This document shows, in pieces, positions 44,144 to 53,965 of a stretch of DNA of 64,000 bases. The DNA comes from Flavobacteriia bacterium. GTDB lineage: Bacteria; Bacteroidota; Bacteroidia; Flavobacteriales_D; Crocinitomicaceae. Under the pieces are notes generated by a model. That model did no database searches and was not told the DNA's origin. It was given only the letters and a program-made list of their open reading frames with translations. Position numbers and translations under genes: made by a program. How positions within the stretch are numbered: position 1 is the stretch's first letter; each line of letters begins with the position of its first letter. The DNA is taken from NCBI GenBank assembly GCA_026391005.1, contig JAPLEV010000012.1, positions 53,942 to 117,941 of the forward strand, read 5' to 3'.

Positions 44144-46129
44144 ATGAAAAAAATAAGTTTGGTTTTCATTTTTGGAATTTCCTTAAATATAATTTTTGGG
44201 CAATGTTTACAAATAACATGTCCTTCGAATATCGTTCAATCGACTAGCCCAGGTCAATGTAGTGCTATTATTAACTATGTGGCCCCTATAGGAGTAAATC
44301 CTTGCGTGTCGGGAAACACGGTGTTGAATTATACAGGTGCCATGCAATCTTTTACTGTCCCTGCAGGCGTAACTTCTATTACTATTCAGGCATTAGGCGC
44401 ACAGGGTGGAGGAAATGGAGGTTTAGGCGCTAAGATGACGGGAACATTTACTGTTACACCTGGCCAAGTTTTACAGGTTTTAGTAGGTGGATTCGGTGGA
44501 GATGGAGGTAGTTATGGCAGTGGCGGCGGTGGCGGAACATTTGTTGTTGCTCCGGGCAATGTTTTATTAATCGCTGCTGGTGGTGGCGGTGGAACTGGTC
44601 ACAACAACAACGGTGTTGGTGCAGCTTATAGTATAGGAACAACAGCCACTTCTGGAAATGCTGGTGGCGACACCAATGGCGGAGCAGGCGGGGTTTCGGG
44701 TAATGGTGGTGCTTTAGGCAATTGTGCAAGTTGTGGCTCAAATGGAAATGCAGGTGGTGGTGGCGGATTTTTGACTAATGGCGCTGGTTTGGCTCCTGCA
44801 TACGGTGGACTTTCATTTTTAAATGGTGGTTCTGGTGGAATTTTAAACGGCGGTTTCGGCGGCGGTGGTGGCTCAACGAATAACTCGATATATGACTGCG
44901 GTGTTGGTGGCATGGGCGGCGGCGGCGGCGGAGGTTATTCTGGCGGCGGCGGCGGCGGCGGTAATTGCAATATGCCAGGCGGTGGCGGTGGGTCTTTTAA
45001 TAGCGGAACAAGTCAAGTTAATGCAAGTGGCTTTAATTCTGGAAATGGACAAGTCACACTTACTTATGCGGGCGTTGCGACAACTACAACTCAAACATTA
45101 GGATTGCCTAGTGGTGGAACCTTTGCTTTAGGGACTAGTACCTTGACTTTCGTTACTACTAGTGGCGCAAATACGGCAACTTGTTCTTTTACCGTTACAG
45201 TTAATGATAATATCTTGCCTACAATAAGTCCATTAGCTCCAATCACAGTGAGCGCAGGTGCTGGATGTACGGCGAACAATGTTGTATTAGGAACTCCAGT
45301 TACCGCAGACAACTGTACCGTTTCTAGTGTAGTAAATAATGCTCCAGCTTCCTTTCCTCTTGGCGCTACAACGGTGGTGTGGACAGTTACAGATGCTGCA
45401 GGGAACGCAAGTACTACTTCTCAAATTGTTACCGTTGTCGACAACTCTGCTCCTGTTCCAAATATGGCAAGTTTACCAACATTGAGTTCTGCATGTGAAT
45501 TAGCTAATTTAATGGCTCCTTCAGCTACGGATAATTGCAGCGGCGCAATACAAGGCACTTCACCCTTAATTTTACCAATCGTAAACGATACAACTATTGT
45601 TTGGACTTATACGGATAACAATGGCAATTCATCAACGCAAACACAAGTGATTAATATCACCGGATTGGATACTTCTGTAACAATCTTAGGTGGCCTATAT
45701 CTAATGGCAAACCAAGGCGGGGCAACTTACCAGTGGATAAACTGCGCTACAAACATGCCTGTCTCAATGGAAACCAATCAATCTTTCACAGCAAGTACAA
45801 GCGGAAGTTATGCGGTAATTATTTCACAGAACAATTGCATAGATACTTCTTCTTGTTACTCGGTTTCTATTTCAGCGTTGTTGGAAAATAATTGGGGAGA
45901 ATTGAATCTATTCCCTAACCCAACCACGGGTGAGATAACCTTATCTTTTGGTGCAGAGTTGCCAATTGTTTTGATTGAGGTAATGGATATTGACGGAAGA
46001 CTTATCCATAAAGAAGTAGTTAAGAAAAGTTCCAAAACTACCTTGCGTTTAGGTGAGTCTAATGGGATCTACTTTGTTCATGCAACATCTGATTTAGGCA
46101 AAAAAATAATACGAGTTGTTAAGCAATAA
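44144..46129 (+). CDS. T9SS-secreted glycine-rich protein with HYR modules
   Basis: A 661-residue secreted protein. A signal peptide (LVFIFGISLNIIFGQ) is followed by the first half of an HYR (hyalin repeat) domain: ITCPSNIVQSTSPGQCSAII. At about residues 63-309 comes a glycine-rich domain with runs such as GGGGGGGYSGGGGGGGNC. The second half of the same HYR domain resumes at TTTQTLGLPSGGTFALGTS and ends SFTVTVND. Two more HYR-like modules follow (about 362-445 and 445-510), then a YQWINC module and the T9SS type A sorting domain from LFPNPTTGE near 588 to the end. It is probably a surface or released adhesive/matrix protein. The insertion of one domain inside another is discussed in the findings. 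Confidence 0.88.
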   Translation: MKKISLVFIFGISLNIIFGQCLQITCPSNIVQSTSPGQCSAIINYVAPIGVNPCVSGNTVLNYTGAMQSFTVPAGVTSITIQALGAQGGGNGGLGAKMTGTFTVTPGQVLQVLVGGFGGDGGSYGSGGGGGTFVVAPGNVLLIAAGGGGGTGHNNNGVGAAYSIGTTATSGNAGGDTNGGAGGVSGNGGALGNCASCGSNGNAGGGGGFLTNGAGLAPAYGGLSFLNGGSGGILNGGFGGGGGSTNNSIYDCGVGGMGGGGGGGYSGGGGGGGNCNMPGGGGGSFNSGTSQVNASGFNSGNGQVTLTYAGVATTTTQTLGLPSGGTFALGTSTLTFVTTSGANTATCSFTVTVNDNILPTISPLAPITVSAGAGCTANNVVLGTPVTADNCTVSSVVNNAPASFPLGATTVVWTVTDAAGNASTTSQIVTVVDNSAPVPNMASLPTLSSACELANLMAPSATDNCSGAIQGTSPLILPIVNDTTIVWTYTDNNGNSSTQTQVINITGLDTSVTILGGLYLMANQGGATYQWINCATNMPVSMETNQSFTASTSGSYAVIISQNNCIDTSSCYSVSISALLENNWGELNLFPNPTTGEITLSFGAELPIVLIEVMDIDGRLIHKEVVKKSSKTTLRLGESNGIYFVHATSDLGKKIIRVVKQ

Positions 46130-46221
46130 TATTAATAGCCTGAATTAACCAGTTTAAAATAAAAAAGGATACTGCTATTGATTATTTAGGACATAAGTCT
46201 TCAAACACTCTTTGTCTTTAT

Positions 46222-46338
46222 TTACTCAAAAATACCTTGGGTAATCCTAAAAGGAACTATAAACCCTATCAAATAATGCAACATCCAAAATATTATTCCG
46301 AAAATTAAAAGGATCAATACTATACTAAAACTGCTCAT
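46222..46338 (-). pseudogene. Decayed copy of the 54-residue membrane protein gene
   Basis: The reading frame gives 38 residues, MSSFSIVLILLIFGIIFW then a second helix ending QGIFE, matching residues 1-39 of the product of 43910-44074. The codon that is CAG (Gln) in the longer copy is TAA here. Beyond it the DNA still resembles the longer copy up to a shared TTTGAAGAC, with a 2-base deletion, so the old charged tail is lost. No terminator hairpin is seen downstream. A TAATTTTG -7-like element survives upstream (46376-46369, - strand), so a 38-residue protein may still be made. Confidence 0.6.
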
Positions 46339-46397
46339 CTTCTATTATTTTTGTATAAATCAACACGCCAAAATTAAAATTTAATAAAACCAATAAT

Positions 46398-47792
46398 ATG
46401 GAATTTAGAATTGAAAAAGATACGATGGGAGAGGTTAAGGTTCCTGCGGCAAGATATTGGGGAGCCCAAACAGAACGATCTAGAAATAATTTTAAAATTG
46501 GAGAAGAGGCATCTATGCCAATTGAAATTATTCATGCATTTGCTTATTTGAAAAAAGCCGCAGCTCATGCAAATCATGATTTAGGCGTTTTGACACCGGA
46601 AAAACGGGATTTAATTTCAAGGGTTTGTGATGAGGTGTTAACAGGCATGCACGACACTGAATTCCCCTTAGTTATTTGGCAGACGGGATCCGGTACTCAG
46701 TCTAATATGAATTGCAATGAGGTAATTGCTAACCGAGCCCATGTAATTAATGGCGGAAAATTACTTGATGAAGAAAAAGTATTGAATCCTAACGACGACG
46801 TGAATAAATCTCAGTCTTCAAACGATACCTTTCCAACGGCTATGCATATTGCTTCCTATAAACTAACTGTAGAAAGAACATTGCCAGGATTGCTTCTTCT
46901 GCGCAATGCACTTCAAATAAAGGTGCTAGAATTTAAGGAAATTGTGAAGACTGGCCGAACACATTTTATGGACGCTACGCCGCTTACTTTAGGACAAGAA
47001 TTTAGTGCCTATGTAGCACAAATTGACAATTCTATTCGCGCTATTAACAATGCATTGGTAGCAGTTTCGGAATTAGCACTTGGGGGTACGGCAGTTGGCA
47101 CAGGATTAAATGCACCAAAAGGTTACGATGTTTTAGTAGCGAAGAAAATAGCTGATTTTACCGGCTTGCCTTTCATTACGGCAAAAAACAAATTTGAAGC
47201 CTTGGCGGCTCACGATGCAATGGTTGAATTGTCAGGTGCATTAAAAAGGACGGCCGTTTCCTTGATGAAAATTGGGAATGATATTCGAATGTTGTCTTCC
47301 GGACCGCGTTGTGGAATTGGCGAGTTGATAATTCCTGATAATGAACCGGGTTCTTCCATAATGCCCGGAAAAGTAAACCCAACCCAACCGGAAGCATTAA
47401 CAATGGTTTGTGCTCAAGTAATGGGTAACGATATGACTGTTTCAGTTGCTGGATCAAATGGTCATTTCGAATTGAACGTTTTTAAACCTGTTATTGCTTC
47501 CAATGTATTGGAATCTGCACGATTAATTGGTGATGCATGCGTTTCATTTACTACTAATTGTGTGGTGGGAATACAAGCAAATTTGCCGGTAATAAAATTA
47601 CACTTGGACAATTCTTTAATGTTAGTAACGGCACTTAATACTAAAATTGGGTATTACAAAGCTGCGGAAATAGCAAAATATGCACATAAAAATGGGACAA
47701 CTCTTAAAGAAGCGGCAGTAGGTTTAGGGCACGTTACCTCTGAAGAATATGATGAATACGTTGATCCTTCAAAAATGATAGGGGAATTATAA
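46398..47792 (+). CDS. fumC: Fumarate hydratase class II
   Basis: A 464-residue fumarase C of the citric acid cycle, interconverting fumarate and L-malate without an iron-sulfur cluster. It has the [14 protein letters not shown] start, [38 protein letters not shown] and the superfamily signature [11 protein letters not shown]. Length is normal for the family. It precedes icd by 109 bases, giving two citric-acid-cycle genes in a row. A TATTTTTG element at 46346-46353 about 45 bases upstream may be its -7 box. Confidence 0.97.
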   Translation: MEFRIEKDTMGEVKVPAARYWGAQTERSRNNFKIGEEASMPIEIIHAFAYLKKAAAHANHDLGVLTPEKRDLISRVCDEVLTGMHDTEFPLVIWQTGSGTQSNMNCNEVIANRAHVINGGKLLDEEKVLNPNDDVNKSQSSNDTFPTAMHIASYKLTVERTLPGLLLLRNALQIKVLEFKEIVKTGRTHFMDATPLTLGQEFSAYVAQIDNSIRAINNALVAVSELALGGTAVGTGLNAPKGYDVLVAKKIADFTGLPFITAKNKFEALAAHDAMVELSGALKRTAVSLMKIGNDIRMLSSGPRCGIGELIIPDNEPGSSIMPGKVNPTQPEALTMVCAQVMGNDMTVSVAGSNGHFELNVFKPVIASNVLESARLIGDACVSFTTNCVVGIQANLPVIKLHLDNSLMLVTALNTKIGYYKAAEIAKYAHKNGTTLKEAAVGLGHVTSEEYDEYVDPSKMIGEL

Positions 47793-47872
47793 AAACACTC
47801 TATTACAGTTTTTTTTCTATACAAGAGAATATAAAAACTAGCTTTTTCACACAATAATCCTTATTGAATACG

Positions 47873-47880
47873 TAATTTTG
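47873..47880 (+). promoter_or_regulatory. TAnnTTTG -7-like element upstream of icd
   Basis: TAATTTTG lies 21 bases before the icd ATG. No exact TTTG is seen at the expected -33 distance, so only the -7 half of a Bacteroidota promoter is supported. Confidence 0.35.
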
Positions 47881-47901
47881 CATAATTAAAATTTATAAGA
47901 A

Positions 47902-49131
47902 ATGTCAAAAATTAAAGTTGCTAATCCCGTGGTTGAGCTAGACGGGGACGAAATGACCAGAATCATTTGGAAATTCATAAAAGACAAACTGATACTTCCC
48001 TATCTAGATATCGATATAAAATATTATGATTTGGGTATCGAAAAGCGAGACGAAACTTCGGATCAAATTACAATCGATGCGGCCGAAGCAATAAAGAAAT
48101 ATAAAGTAGGTATTAAGTGCGCAACCATTACCCCTGACGAAAATAGGGTTATAGAATTTAATTTAAAATCCATGTGGAAATCTCCAAATGGAACTATTCG
48201 TAATATCCTAGATGGAACAGTTTTTAGAGAGCCTATTGTTATGCAAAATGTTCCACGCTTAGTGAGCAATTGGACAGCACCAATAATTGTTGGCAGACAT
48301 GCTTTTGGAGATCAGTATAGAGCAACTGATGCAGTTTTTAAAGGAAAGGGAAAACTAACCATGACCTTTACTCCTGAAAACGGCGAAGAGGTTCAGACCT
48401 TTGATGTTTATAATTTTCAGGGAGACGGTGTTGGAATGGCGATGTATAATACCGACGAATCAATTCGAGGATTTGCGCACAGCTGCTTCAATATGGCACT
48501 TTCTAAAAAATGGCCACTTTATTTGTCAACAAAAAACACAATATTAAAAAAATACGATGGCAGGTTCAAGGATATATTTGAAGAAATTTACCAGGCGGAT
48601 TTTAAAGAAAAATTTACAGCTGTAGGTATTAGCTATGAACATCGACTAATTGACGATATGGTGGCTTCGGCATTGAAATGGAATGGAAATTTTGTTTGGG
48701 CCTGTAAAAATTACGATGGCGACGTTCAATCTGATACAGTTGCACAAGGTTTCGGATCATTAGGATTAATGACTTCTGTTTTGATTACTCCTGACGGCGA
48801 AATCATGGAGTCAGAAGCGGCGCACGGAACAGTTACTAGGCATTATAGAGATCATCAAGCTGGTAAAAAGACATCTACCAATCCAATAGCATCAATTTTT
48901 GCATGGACAAGGGGCTTGGCTTTTAGAGGAAAGTTAGATAATAATGAAGCATTAATTAATTTTTGTAATGAATTAGAACGTGTTTGTATCGAAACGGTAG
49001 AAGCTGGAATAATGACGAAAGATTTGGCAGTTTGTATTCATGGAAACACATTAAATCACGGGCAACATTATGTTTATACGGAAGAGTTTTTAGATGCCCT
49101 TGACAAAGGCATGCAAGATAAAATGAAATAA
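47902..49131 (+). CDS. icd: NADP-dependent isocitrate dehydrogenase (eukaryotic-like, homodimeric)
   Basis: A 409-residue isocitrate dehydrogenase of the homodimeric type shared with eukaryotes, converting isocitrate to 2-oxoglutarate with NADP. Motifs include [44 protein letters not shown] (isocitrate site), [19 protein letters not shown] and [13 protein letters not shown]. It is clearly distinct from the E. coli Icd type. Its 2-oxoglutarate product is also the co-substrate of the two hydroxylases in the NRPS cluster, though no special link is implied. Confidence 0.96.
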   Translation: MSKIKVANPVVELDGDEMTRIIWKFIKDKLILPYLDIDIKYYDLGIEKRDETSDQITIDAAEAIKKYKVGIKCATITPDENRVIEFNLKSMWKSPNGTIRNILDGTVFREPIVMQNVPRLVSNWTAPIIVGRHAFGDQYRATDAVFKGKGKLTMTFTPENGEEVQTFDVYNFQGDGVGMAMYNTDESIRGFAHSCFNMALSKKWPLYLSTKNTILKKYDGRFKDIFEEIYQADFKEKFTAVGISYEHRLIDDMVASALKWNGNFVWACKNYDGDVQSDTVAQGFGSLGLMTSVLITPDGEIMESEAAHGTVTRHYRDHQAGKKTSTNPIASIFAWTRGLAFRGKLDNNEALINFCNELERVCIETVEAGIMTKDLAVCIHGNTLNHGQHYVYTEEFLDALDKGMQDKMK

Positions 49132-49187
49132 TCTCATTCCGAATTAATTGACTAGCTGCATTCATATTTTAATTTAATAAGTTATAG

Positions 49188-50570
49188 ATGAAATTAATTT
49201 TATTGGTACTCCCTTTTCTCATTGTGGCATGTAAAACAATTGATGTCGCTAGTCCAAAATTTAGAACGATTCCCCTTCCCGAATTAAACAATCAGGTTTC
49301 TACCCTCACTATTCCAATGGAAATTAATTTGGCGAGCTATTTAAAAGAGGTAGAGACAAGTTTGCCATTATCCTTTTCGGGTTCCGAACAACAATGTGAA
49401 GGGATAAGTTTTTCTTACCGATTTTTCCGAGAACCAATTGTTTTTACTTTTAAAAACGACGCCCTGCATTATGCCGTTGATGGCCGTTTTGATTTAAAAT
49501 TAAACTATTGTCCGAAATGTCACTACCTATTTGATGAGAAGGGAAGCTGTACAGTTCCGCGAATTTATACGAGTTGTGGAATCGACGACCCGATGCGAAG
49601 GGTGAAAGTGGCCTATTCGACGAAAATGGATATAAGTTCTAAGTACAAGTTTAATGCAACAACCCAGCTTGAAAAATTCGATATGCTTGACCCGTGTAAA
49701 ATCACTGTTTTTAATTATGATGCAACATCAGAGGTTAAAAAGCAGGTCAAAGGACAATTATTGGCGCTTGAAAAGGAGATCGATAAACAAATTGAATCGG
49801 TTGATATACGATCCTCAATAATCGATGTCTGGAAGGAACTTCAGCAACCAATTCCAATTGAAAGTTACGGTTTTTTATACTTACAGCCGAAGGCAGTTTC
49901 ACTTGGTAAATTAGCTTTTTCAAATAAAAAAGTCAATGTTGATGTAAATCTCAATATTGCTCCAATGGTGGTAACCGAGAAATTAACGATCGCCAATACT
50001 GCCCTGCCAGACATGCAAACATTCAAGCAAACAAATGGGCTCAATATGACGCTTGACATAGCGGCGTCTTACGATTCATTAAGTGCCATAGTTAATGCAT
50101 CTATGAAGGGGCAAGAGTTTCCCTTCAAGAAAAAGAAAATAATTATTAATAATATTTTAATAAATGGGGCATTGGATAGCACCATTGTTTTTGCAGTAAC
50201 TTTTGAAGGGTCAAAGAAGGGTACCGTCTATCTTATTGGAAAGCCTTGCGTAGATCAAGTTAACCAAACTATTTCAATAAAAGACATTTCCTTTGAAATA
50301 GCAACCAAAAGTGTTTTATTGAAGACTGCGAAATGGATGTTTAATGATAAAATTATCAGCGAAATTCAAAAAGCAGCAGTTTATGACTTAAAGACTATAC
50401 TTGAAGATGCTAAAGTATCAATTAGTAAACAACTTAATGGCCCCATCACAGATGGAGTAGATATGGAAGGTGCAATAAAGAAAATTTTGGTTAAAAGTAT
50501 TCATTTAACCAATAGCCATTTGGTTATGCGAACAAATATCCTTGGAGAACTGAAACTAAAATTAAACTAG
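49188..50570 (+). CDS. DUF4403 family lipoprotein
   Basis: A 460-residue protein with a lipoprotein leader (LLVLPFLIVACKT; lipid-bearing Cys at about residue 15). Tandem beta-rich halves, for example VSTLTIPMEINLASYLKEVE near the start and PKAVSLGKLAFSNKKVNVDV in the middle, fit the DUF4403 family common in Bacteroidota. That family is thought to have lipid-binding-like barrel folds. It is probably anchored in an envelope membrane facing the periplasm. The exact role is unknown. It begins 56 bases after icd and is followed 16 bases later by an OmpA-family gene. Confidence 0.82.
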   Translation: MKLILLVLPFLIVACKTIDVASPKFRTIPLPELNNQVSTLTIPMEINLASYLKEVETSLPLSFSGSEQQCEGISFSYRFFREPIVFTFKNDALHYAVDGRFDLKLNYCPKCHYLFDEKGSCTVPRIYTSCGIDDPMRRVKVAYSTKMDISSKYKFNATTQLEKFDMLDPCKITVFNYDATSEVKKQVKGQLLALEKEIDKQIESVDIRSSIIDVWKELQQPIPIESYGFLYLQPKAVSLGKLAFSNKKVNVDVNLNIAPMVVTEKLTIANTALPDMQTFKQTNGLNMTLDIAASYDSLSAIVNASMKGQEFPFKKKKIIINNILINGALDSTIVFAVTFEGSKKGTVYLIGKPCVDQVNQTISIKDISFEIATKSVLLKTAKWMFNDKIISEIQKAAVYDLKTILEDAKVSISKQLNGPITDGVDMEGAIKKILVKSIHLTNSHLVMRTNILGELKLKLN

Positions 50571-50586
50571 TGCGTTTAAACCCACT

Positions 50587-51732
50587 ATGTGGGCAATTAG
50601 GTTTTTCTTATGTAATTTGCTGATTTGCTATGGTGTTCTTGGACAAAGGGCAAATCTATCGCTATGCAGCGGAAGTTCTTCGGTGAAAAAAAATACCCGA
50701 TATTCAATGAATTTCTTGGGGAAGAAAAAATCTGACGATTTAAATCTTTTTGGATATTGTAATTTTACTAACATTTCAAATAATTATTTATGGCTTGATT
50801 TTCAGCCAAACTCCTATGGGAAACTGCAAATAGTTTTTGACAATGCACCAGACTCGATTACCGTTTTCATTTTTGAGTGCAAAACCCCTCAGCCCTGCGA
50901 AGAAATTACAGAAAAAAAAGCGAATTTAATTTTATGTAATTCTCGTGTTTCGAACGCTCTTCTTTATGAGGTTTCTTCTGTACTTATTGATGATAAAAGC
51001 ACTTATTATATTGCTTTTAATACTACAAAAGGCAAAAAAGATAATGTCGGATTTACTTTAAATTTCGAAGAAAAGGATGAACAGGGATCTTATATAGAAG
51101 ATTCTCTTTCTCTAAATCTTGTAAGCCGATACGACCAACCGATATATGCTTTGCATTTGGTTGATCAAGTTACCAACCAACCTATTGTTGCACGAATTTA
51201 CTTGTCGTCTACAGGCAATCTTGATGGAGCTTATCGCGCAAGTGATTTAAGGATTAATAATACAAAATCCTTGAAGGCGAACATACGAATTGATGCACAA
51301 GGGTATTTTTCAAAGGATTTAACGGATCATAAAATTATTGGAAATCAAAGTTCTCATGATACAATCAGATTGGTTCCAATTAGAAGTGGTTCTATTGCAA
51401 AGTTAGAAGATATTAATTTTATTGGTGGCTTGGCGGTAATAGCAGAAGAATCTTTGCCAAAACTTAAGCGCCTCAAAGACTTTTTACTTCTTAACCCGAG
51501 CATATCAATTGAAATACAAGGCCATGTCAATGAAGAGGGATCAAATTCCATTAACGCTCAGCGACTGTCTAAAAAAAGGGCTCAAAAAATCATGAAGTAT
51601 TTAATCCAAAATGATATTAATTCTAATCGATTAAGTGCTGTAGGGTTTGGTAACTCCAGGCCATTATTTGAGTCGCCGATTGATGATAATCAGCGAGAAG
51701 CAAATAGGCGAGTTGAAATTAAAGTGAATTAA
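50587..51732 (+). CDS. OmpA-family peptidoglycan-binding envelope protein
   Basis: A 381-residue exported protein (signal peptide FLCNLLICYGVLGQ). The first 180 residues form a beta-rich domain of unknown type. A middle segment has LHLVDQVTNQPIVARIYLSS, like a carboxypeptidase-regulatory or PEGA-type fold. The C-terminal OmpA domain (about 265-381) shows SIEIQGHVNEEGSNSINAQR followed by LSKKRAQKIMKYL and FGNSRPLF...NREANRRVEI, the peptidoglycan-binding signature. It would tie the outer membrane to the wall. It ends 2 bases before the convergent DUF420 gene. Confidence 0.88.
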   Translation: MWAIRFFLCNLLICYGVLGQRANLSLCSGSSSVKKNTRYSMNFLGKKKSDDLNLFGYCNFTNISNNYLWLDFQPNSYGKLQIVFDNAPDSITVFIFECKTPQPCEEITEKKANLILCNSRVSNALLYEVSSVLIDDKSTYYIAFNTTKGKKDNVGFTLNFEEKDEQGSYIEDSLSLNLVSRYDQPIYALHLVDQVTNQPIVARIYLSSTGNLDGAYRASDLRINNTKSLKANIRIDAQGYFSKDLTDHKIIGNQSSHDTIRLVPIRSGSIAKLEDINFIGGLAVIAEESLPKLKRLKDFLLLNPSISIEIQGHVNEEGSNSINAQRLSKKRAQKIMKYLIQNDINSNRLSAVGFGNSRPLFESPIDDNQREANRRVEIKVN

Positions 51733-51734
51733 AA

Positions 51735-52253
51735 TCAATAGTAGGGAGAAATCATCAAATATACTATGACTCCTGTAACGGCAACATAGAGCCATATTGG
51801 AAAAGCAAAACGTGTCCATCTTTTGTGTTTTATAAAATCCCCTTCCCAAGCAAATAGATAAGCAAATAGCACGATTGGAATAACAGCCACACTTAATAAA
51901 ATATGGGAAATTAGAATGAAATAATAAACAAGATTATATTTCCCTTCATACTCGGTAGAATCTGAAGTCATGTGATAGGCTATATAACTTAATAAAAACA
52001 ACACAGATAATGCCATACATACTTTAATCGTTATTTCATGGTTTCTCCGTTTGCCATTCTTTATAAAAACCAATGCTAGAATTAACAAAATGGCGGTTGC
52101 CCCATTTATTGTGGCATAAAATGCAGGTAAAAAAGTAAGGTCTATACCAGGGATTTTTATAGCAAAAAGTGCTGCAACTGCGATGGGAATTATTATTGAA
52201 AGTGCAATTACTATTTTGCGATATTTAGTTGATTTTAATTCGCTATTCGACAT
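51735..52253 (-). CDS. DUF420 (CtaM-like) membrane protein, oxidase assembly
   Basis: A 172-residue protein with five hydrophobic helices and conserved His residues (RRNHEITIKV, YIAYHM, ISHILLS, KHKRWTRFAFPIWLYVAVTGV). The pattern matches the DUF420 family, which includes CtaM, a factor needed for heme-copper oxidase maturation in Firmicutes. It is the last gene of the oxidase accessory operon, directly after a SCO gene. The function is inferred from family and context. Confidence 0.85.
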   Translation of the reverse strand: MSNSELKSTKYRKIVIALSIIIPIAVAALFAIKIPGIDLTFLPAFYATINGATAILLILALVFIKNGKRRNHEITIKVCMALSVLFLLSYIAYHMTSDSTEYEGKYNLVYYFILISHILLSVAVIPIVLFAYLFAWEGDFIKHKRWTRFAFPIWLYVAVTGVIVYLMISPYY

Positions 52254-52254
52254 A

Positions 52255-52914
52255 TTATTTGTATTTTATTAGGTTAATTATATCTTTTTTAAGACGATCA
52301 TACTCGGATTGGTTTATTGTTAAATCAAAATTAGTAACGGCATAAACACCCCTAACATAACCTTCTTTATCTACTAAGCTAAAGGAGCCTGAGTGAGCGT
52401 ATCCTCCAGCGGACTCTTCATCTTTTCCGGCAAAGGTTAAAAAATTTTTAATGCCGAGGACGTGCGTTTTTGCCTCATCGCCCGTTAAGAAGGCCCAGTT
52501 TTTTGACCTTATTCCATGCCGAATTTTAAAAGCTCTTAACTTAGAAGGGCTGTCATTTATAGGGTCTATTGTAAAGGATAAAAATTGAAGATGTGATTTC
52601 ATTGGTGAGGTTTCAGCAACTAATTTTTTTAATTGTTGATTCATTAATGGACAAATCGTTGGGCAGTTAGCAAAGAAAAACTCAACGATCCAAATTTTGT
52701 TTTTAAAATTTTCATTGCTAACCCAAATAGAATCTTCATTTAAATAGTTGAATGTAGGAATTTTAGGGTAAACCGTATCAATATACTGTATGCCATTTTT
52801 ATTATAGTATACAAGGTCATAATTACCAAGTTTAGGTAGTGGCGAAGGTTTAGTCGAACTACATGAAGATAGAAATAGTATATTGGCGATTATTCCGTAA
52901 TAAAAGAAGTTCAT
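52255..52914 (-). CDS. SCO1/SenC copper chaperone lipoprotein
   Basis: A 219-residue thioredoxin-fold lipoprotein (leader ILFLSSCSS). The copper-binding set is complete: FANCPTICPLM gives the CxxxC pair and GGYAHSGSF gives the distal His. SCO proteins deliver copper to the CuA site of cytochrome c oxidase or keep its cysteines reduced. It overlaps the preceding second SCO-like gene by 4 bases and is followed within 1 base by the DUF420 gene. Confidence 0.92.
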   Translation of the reverse strand: MNFFYYGIIANILFLSSCSSTKPSPLPKLGNYDLVYYNKNGIQYIDTVYPKIPTFNYLNEDSIWVSNENFKNKIWIVEFFFANCPTICPLMNQQLKKLVAETSPMKSHLQFLSFTIDPINDSPSKLRAFKIRHGIRSKNWAFLTGDEAKTHVLGIKNFLTFAGKDEESAGGYAHSGSFSLVDKEGYVRGVYAVTNFDLTINQSEYDRLKKDIINLIKYK

Positions 52915-53585
52915 TTCCGAACATTAATTTTATCATATTCCTTTTGTAGGAGTGCGATATTTTCTTTCATCCTACGAATTAAACCTTCCTCCTTTCCAGG
53001 CAAGACCATTCGCAGATGGCCTTTTTTATCAATTAAAAGGAGAAGTTCTTGAAAGGCCTCTCCACCGAAATACTTCTCGCCTTTTTGTAAAAGCGTTTGC
53101 CCGTTGTTTGATATATCATATATTTTTCTTGCATTTCCATTCGCAATAATCCATAATTTTGGGTCGTATCCCTCGGCCAAATCTTTGATGCTAGCTTTAA
53201 CTTCGTTGAGATCTTTAAGTGGGTTTCCTTTTCCGTCAGTAACAAAAGAAATAATCCGCACTTGCTTCATTTTTTTATGGGAATTCTTTCTAATATGTTG
53301 GTAAATTAATTGATTCAAATGCCAGAGCGATATAGCACAGGCATTGGGACATTCATTTTGAATGGTGGTTATTATAAGAATATCATTCTTAAATTCCGAT
53401 AGTGTTCTTGTTTTATTATCTGCATCAACAAAAGTGAATGGTTTTACAGCACCAAAATCACCTAATTTTTGAAATCGGTGTTCGCAACCAATAGAGGAAA
53501 TTAAGATTAGTATGAGTGCCGGCGCAAGAACTAATAAAAGAGCTAAAAGAGCTTTCTTCTTTTGATCAGCAGATTTCTTAGTCAT
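52911..53585 (-). CDS. SCO-like membrane thioredoxin-fold protein lacking the copper His
   Basis: About 224 residues: an N-terminal membrane helix (ALLALLLVLAPALILILIS) and a thioredoxin-like domain with NECPNACAISL (CxxxC). The place of the SCO histidine reads FGGEAFQELLLLIDKKG, with no His, so copper binding in the usual way is doubtful; thiol-disulfide work is more likely. The start MTKKS at 53585 lies just after the subunit IV stop. An in-frame ATG at 53597 (MAIKMTKKS) and a TTG at 53606 would overlap subunit IV and are alternatives. It is paired with a canonical SCO gene. Confidence 0.85.
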   Translation of the reverse strand: MTKKSADQKKKALLALLLVLAPALILILISSIGCEHRFQKLGDFGAVKPFTFVDADNKTRTLSEFKNDILIITTIQNECPNACAISLWHLNQLIYQHIRKNSHKKMKQVRIISFVTDGKGNPLKDLNEVKASIKDLAEGYDPKLWIIANGNARKIYDISNNGQTLLQKGEKYFGGEAFQELLLLIDKKGHLRMVLPGKEEGLIRRMKENIALLQKEYDKINVRK

Positions 53586-53586
53586 T

Positions 53587-53955
53587 TTAATTGCCATATG
53601 TAGCAACAGCGCTGCCCACTTCTAGTGCCTCCCAAATTGCTATAAAGATTAAATAAGCAACAAAAAGAAAGTAGGGTACTAAAATTACATTTCGCAACCA
53701 TTTTTTCTCATCGCCTAGGTGCATAAAGACCATCACAATATAGCCAGCTTTTAGCAAGGTTAAAATAATAAAAGTCCATTTAACCAATGGCCAAACACTA
53801 GAGTTTTGGTGAATAAATGCACCAAGAAGTACTTCTCCAACTGTGATGGCGGTCAACAATATTGTTACAAAAAATATTTTCTTGCGGATTTTTTTACCGG
53901 TATCTTCAGAATGATGAGTGTGAAGTGAATATTCAATTAAGTCGTCTCTTAACAT
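53587..53955 (-). CDS. Cytochrome c oxidase subunit IV family protein
   Basis: A 122-residue protein with three hydrophobic helices: FFVTILLTAITVGEVLLG, LVKWTFIILTLLKAGYIVMVF and NVILVPYFLFVAYLIFIAIW. The middle KWTFIILTLLKAGYIVMVFMHL matches the bacterial COX4 family. I start it at MLRDD (53955), 11 bases after the upstream gene's stop; a longer frame reaching 53994 would overlap that gene and lacks conserved sequence. It stabilises the heme-copper oxidase core. Confidence 0.88.
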   Translation of the reverse strand: MLRDDLIEYSLHTHHSEDTGKKIRKKIFFVTILLTAITVGEVLLGAFIHQNSSVWPLVKWTFIILTLLKAGYIVMVFMHLGDEKKWLRNVILVPYFLFVAYLIFIAIWEALEVGSAVATYGN

Positions 53956-53965
53956 AAACGTTAAT

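Noticed and set aside
44500..45000. GGCGGT-type repeats as a possible DNA repeat array or CRISPR
   Set aside because: They are codon-level glycine runs of irregular length without spacers.
44454..45101. Several open frames on both strands within the glycine-rich region, rich in Pro, Ala or His
   Set aside because: They are alternative readings of GGN-type codon runs; only the 44144-46129 frame has signal, HYR and sorting domains.
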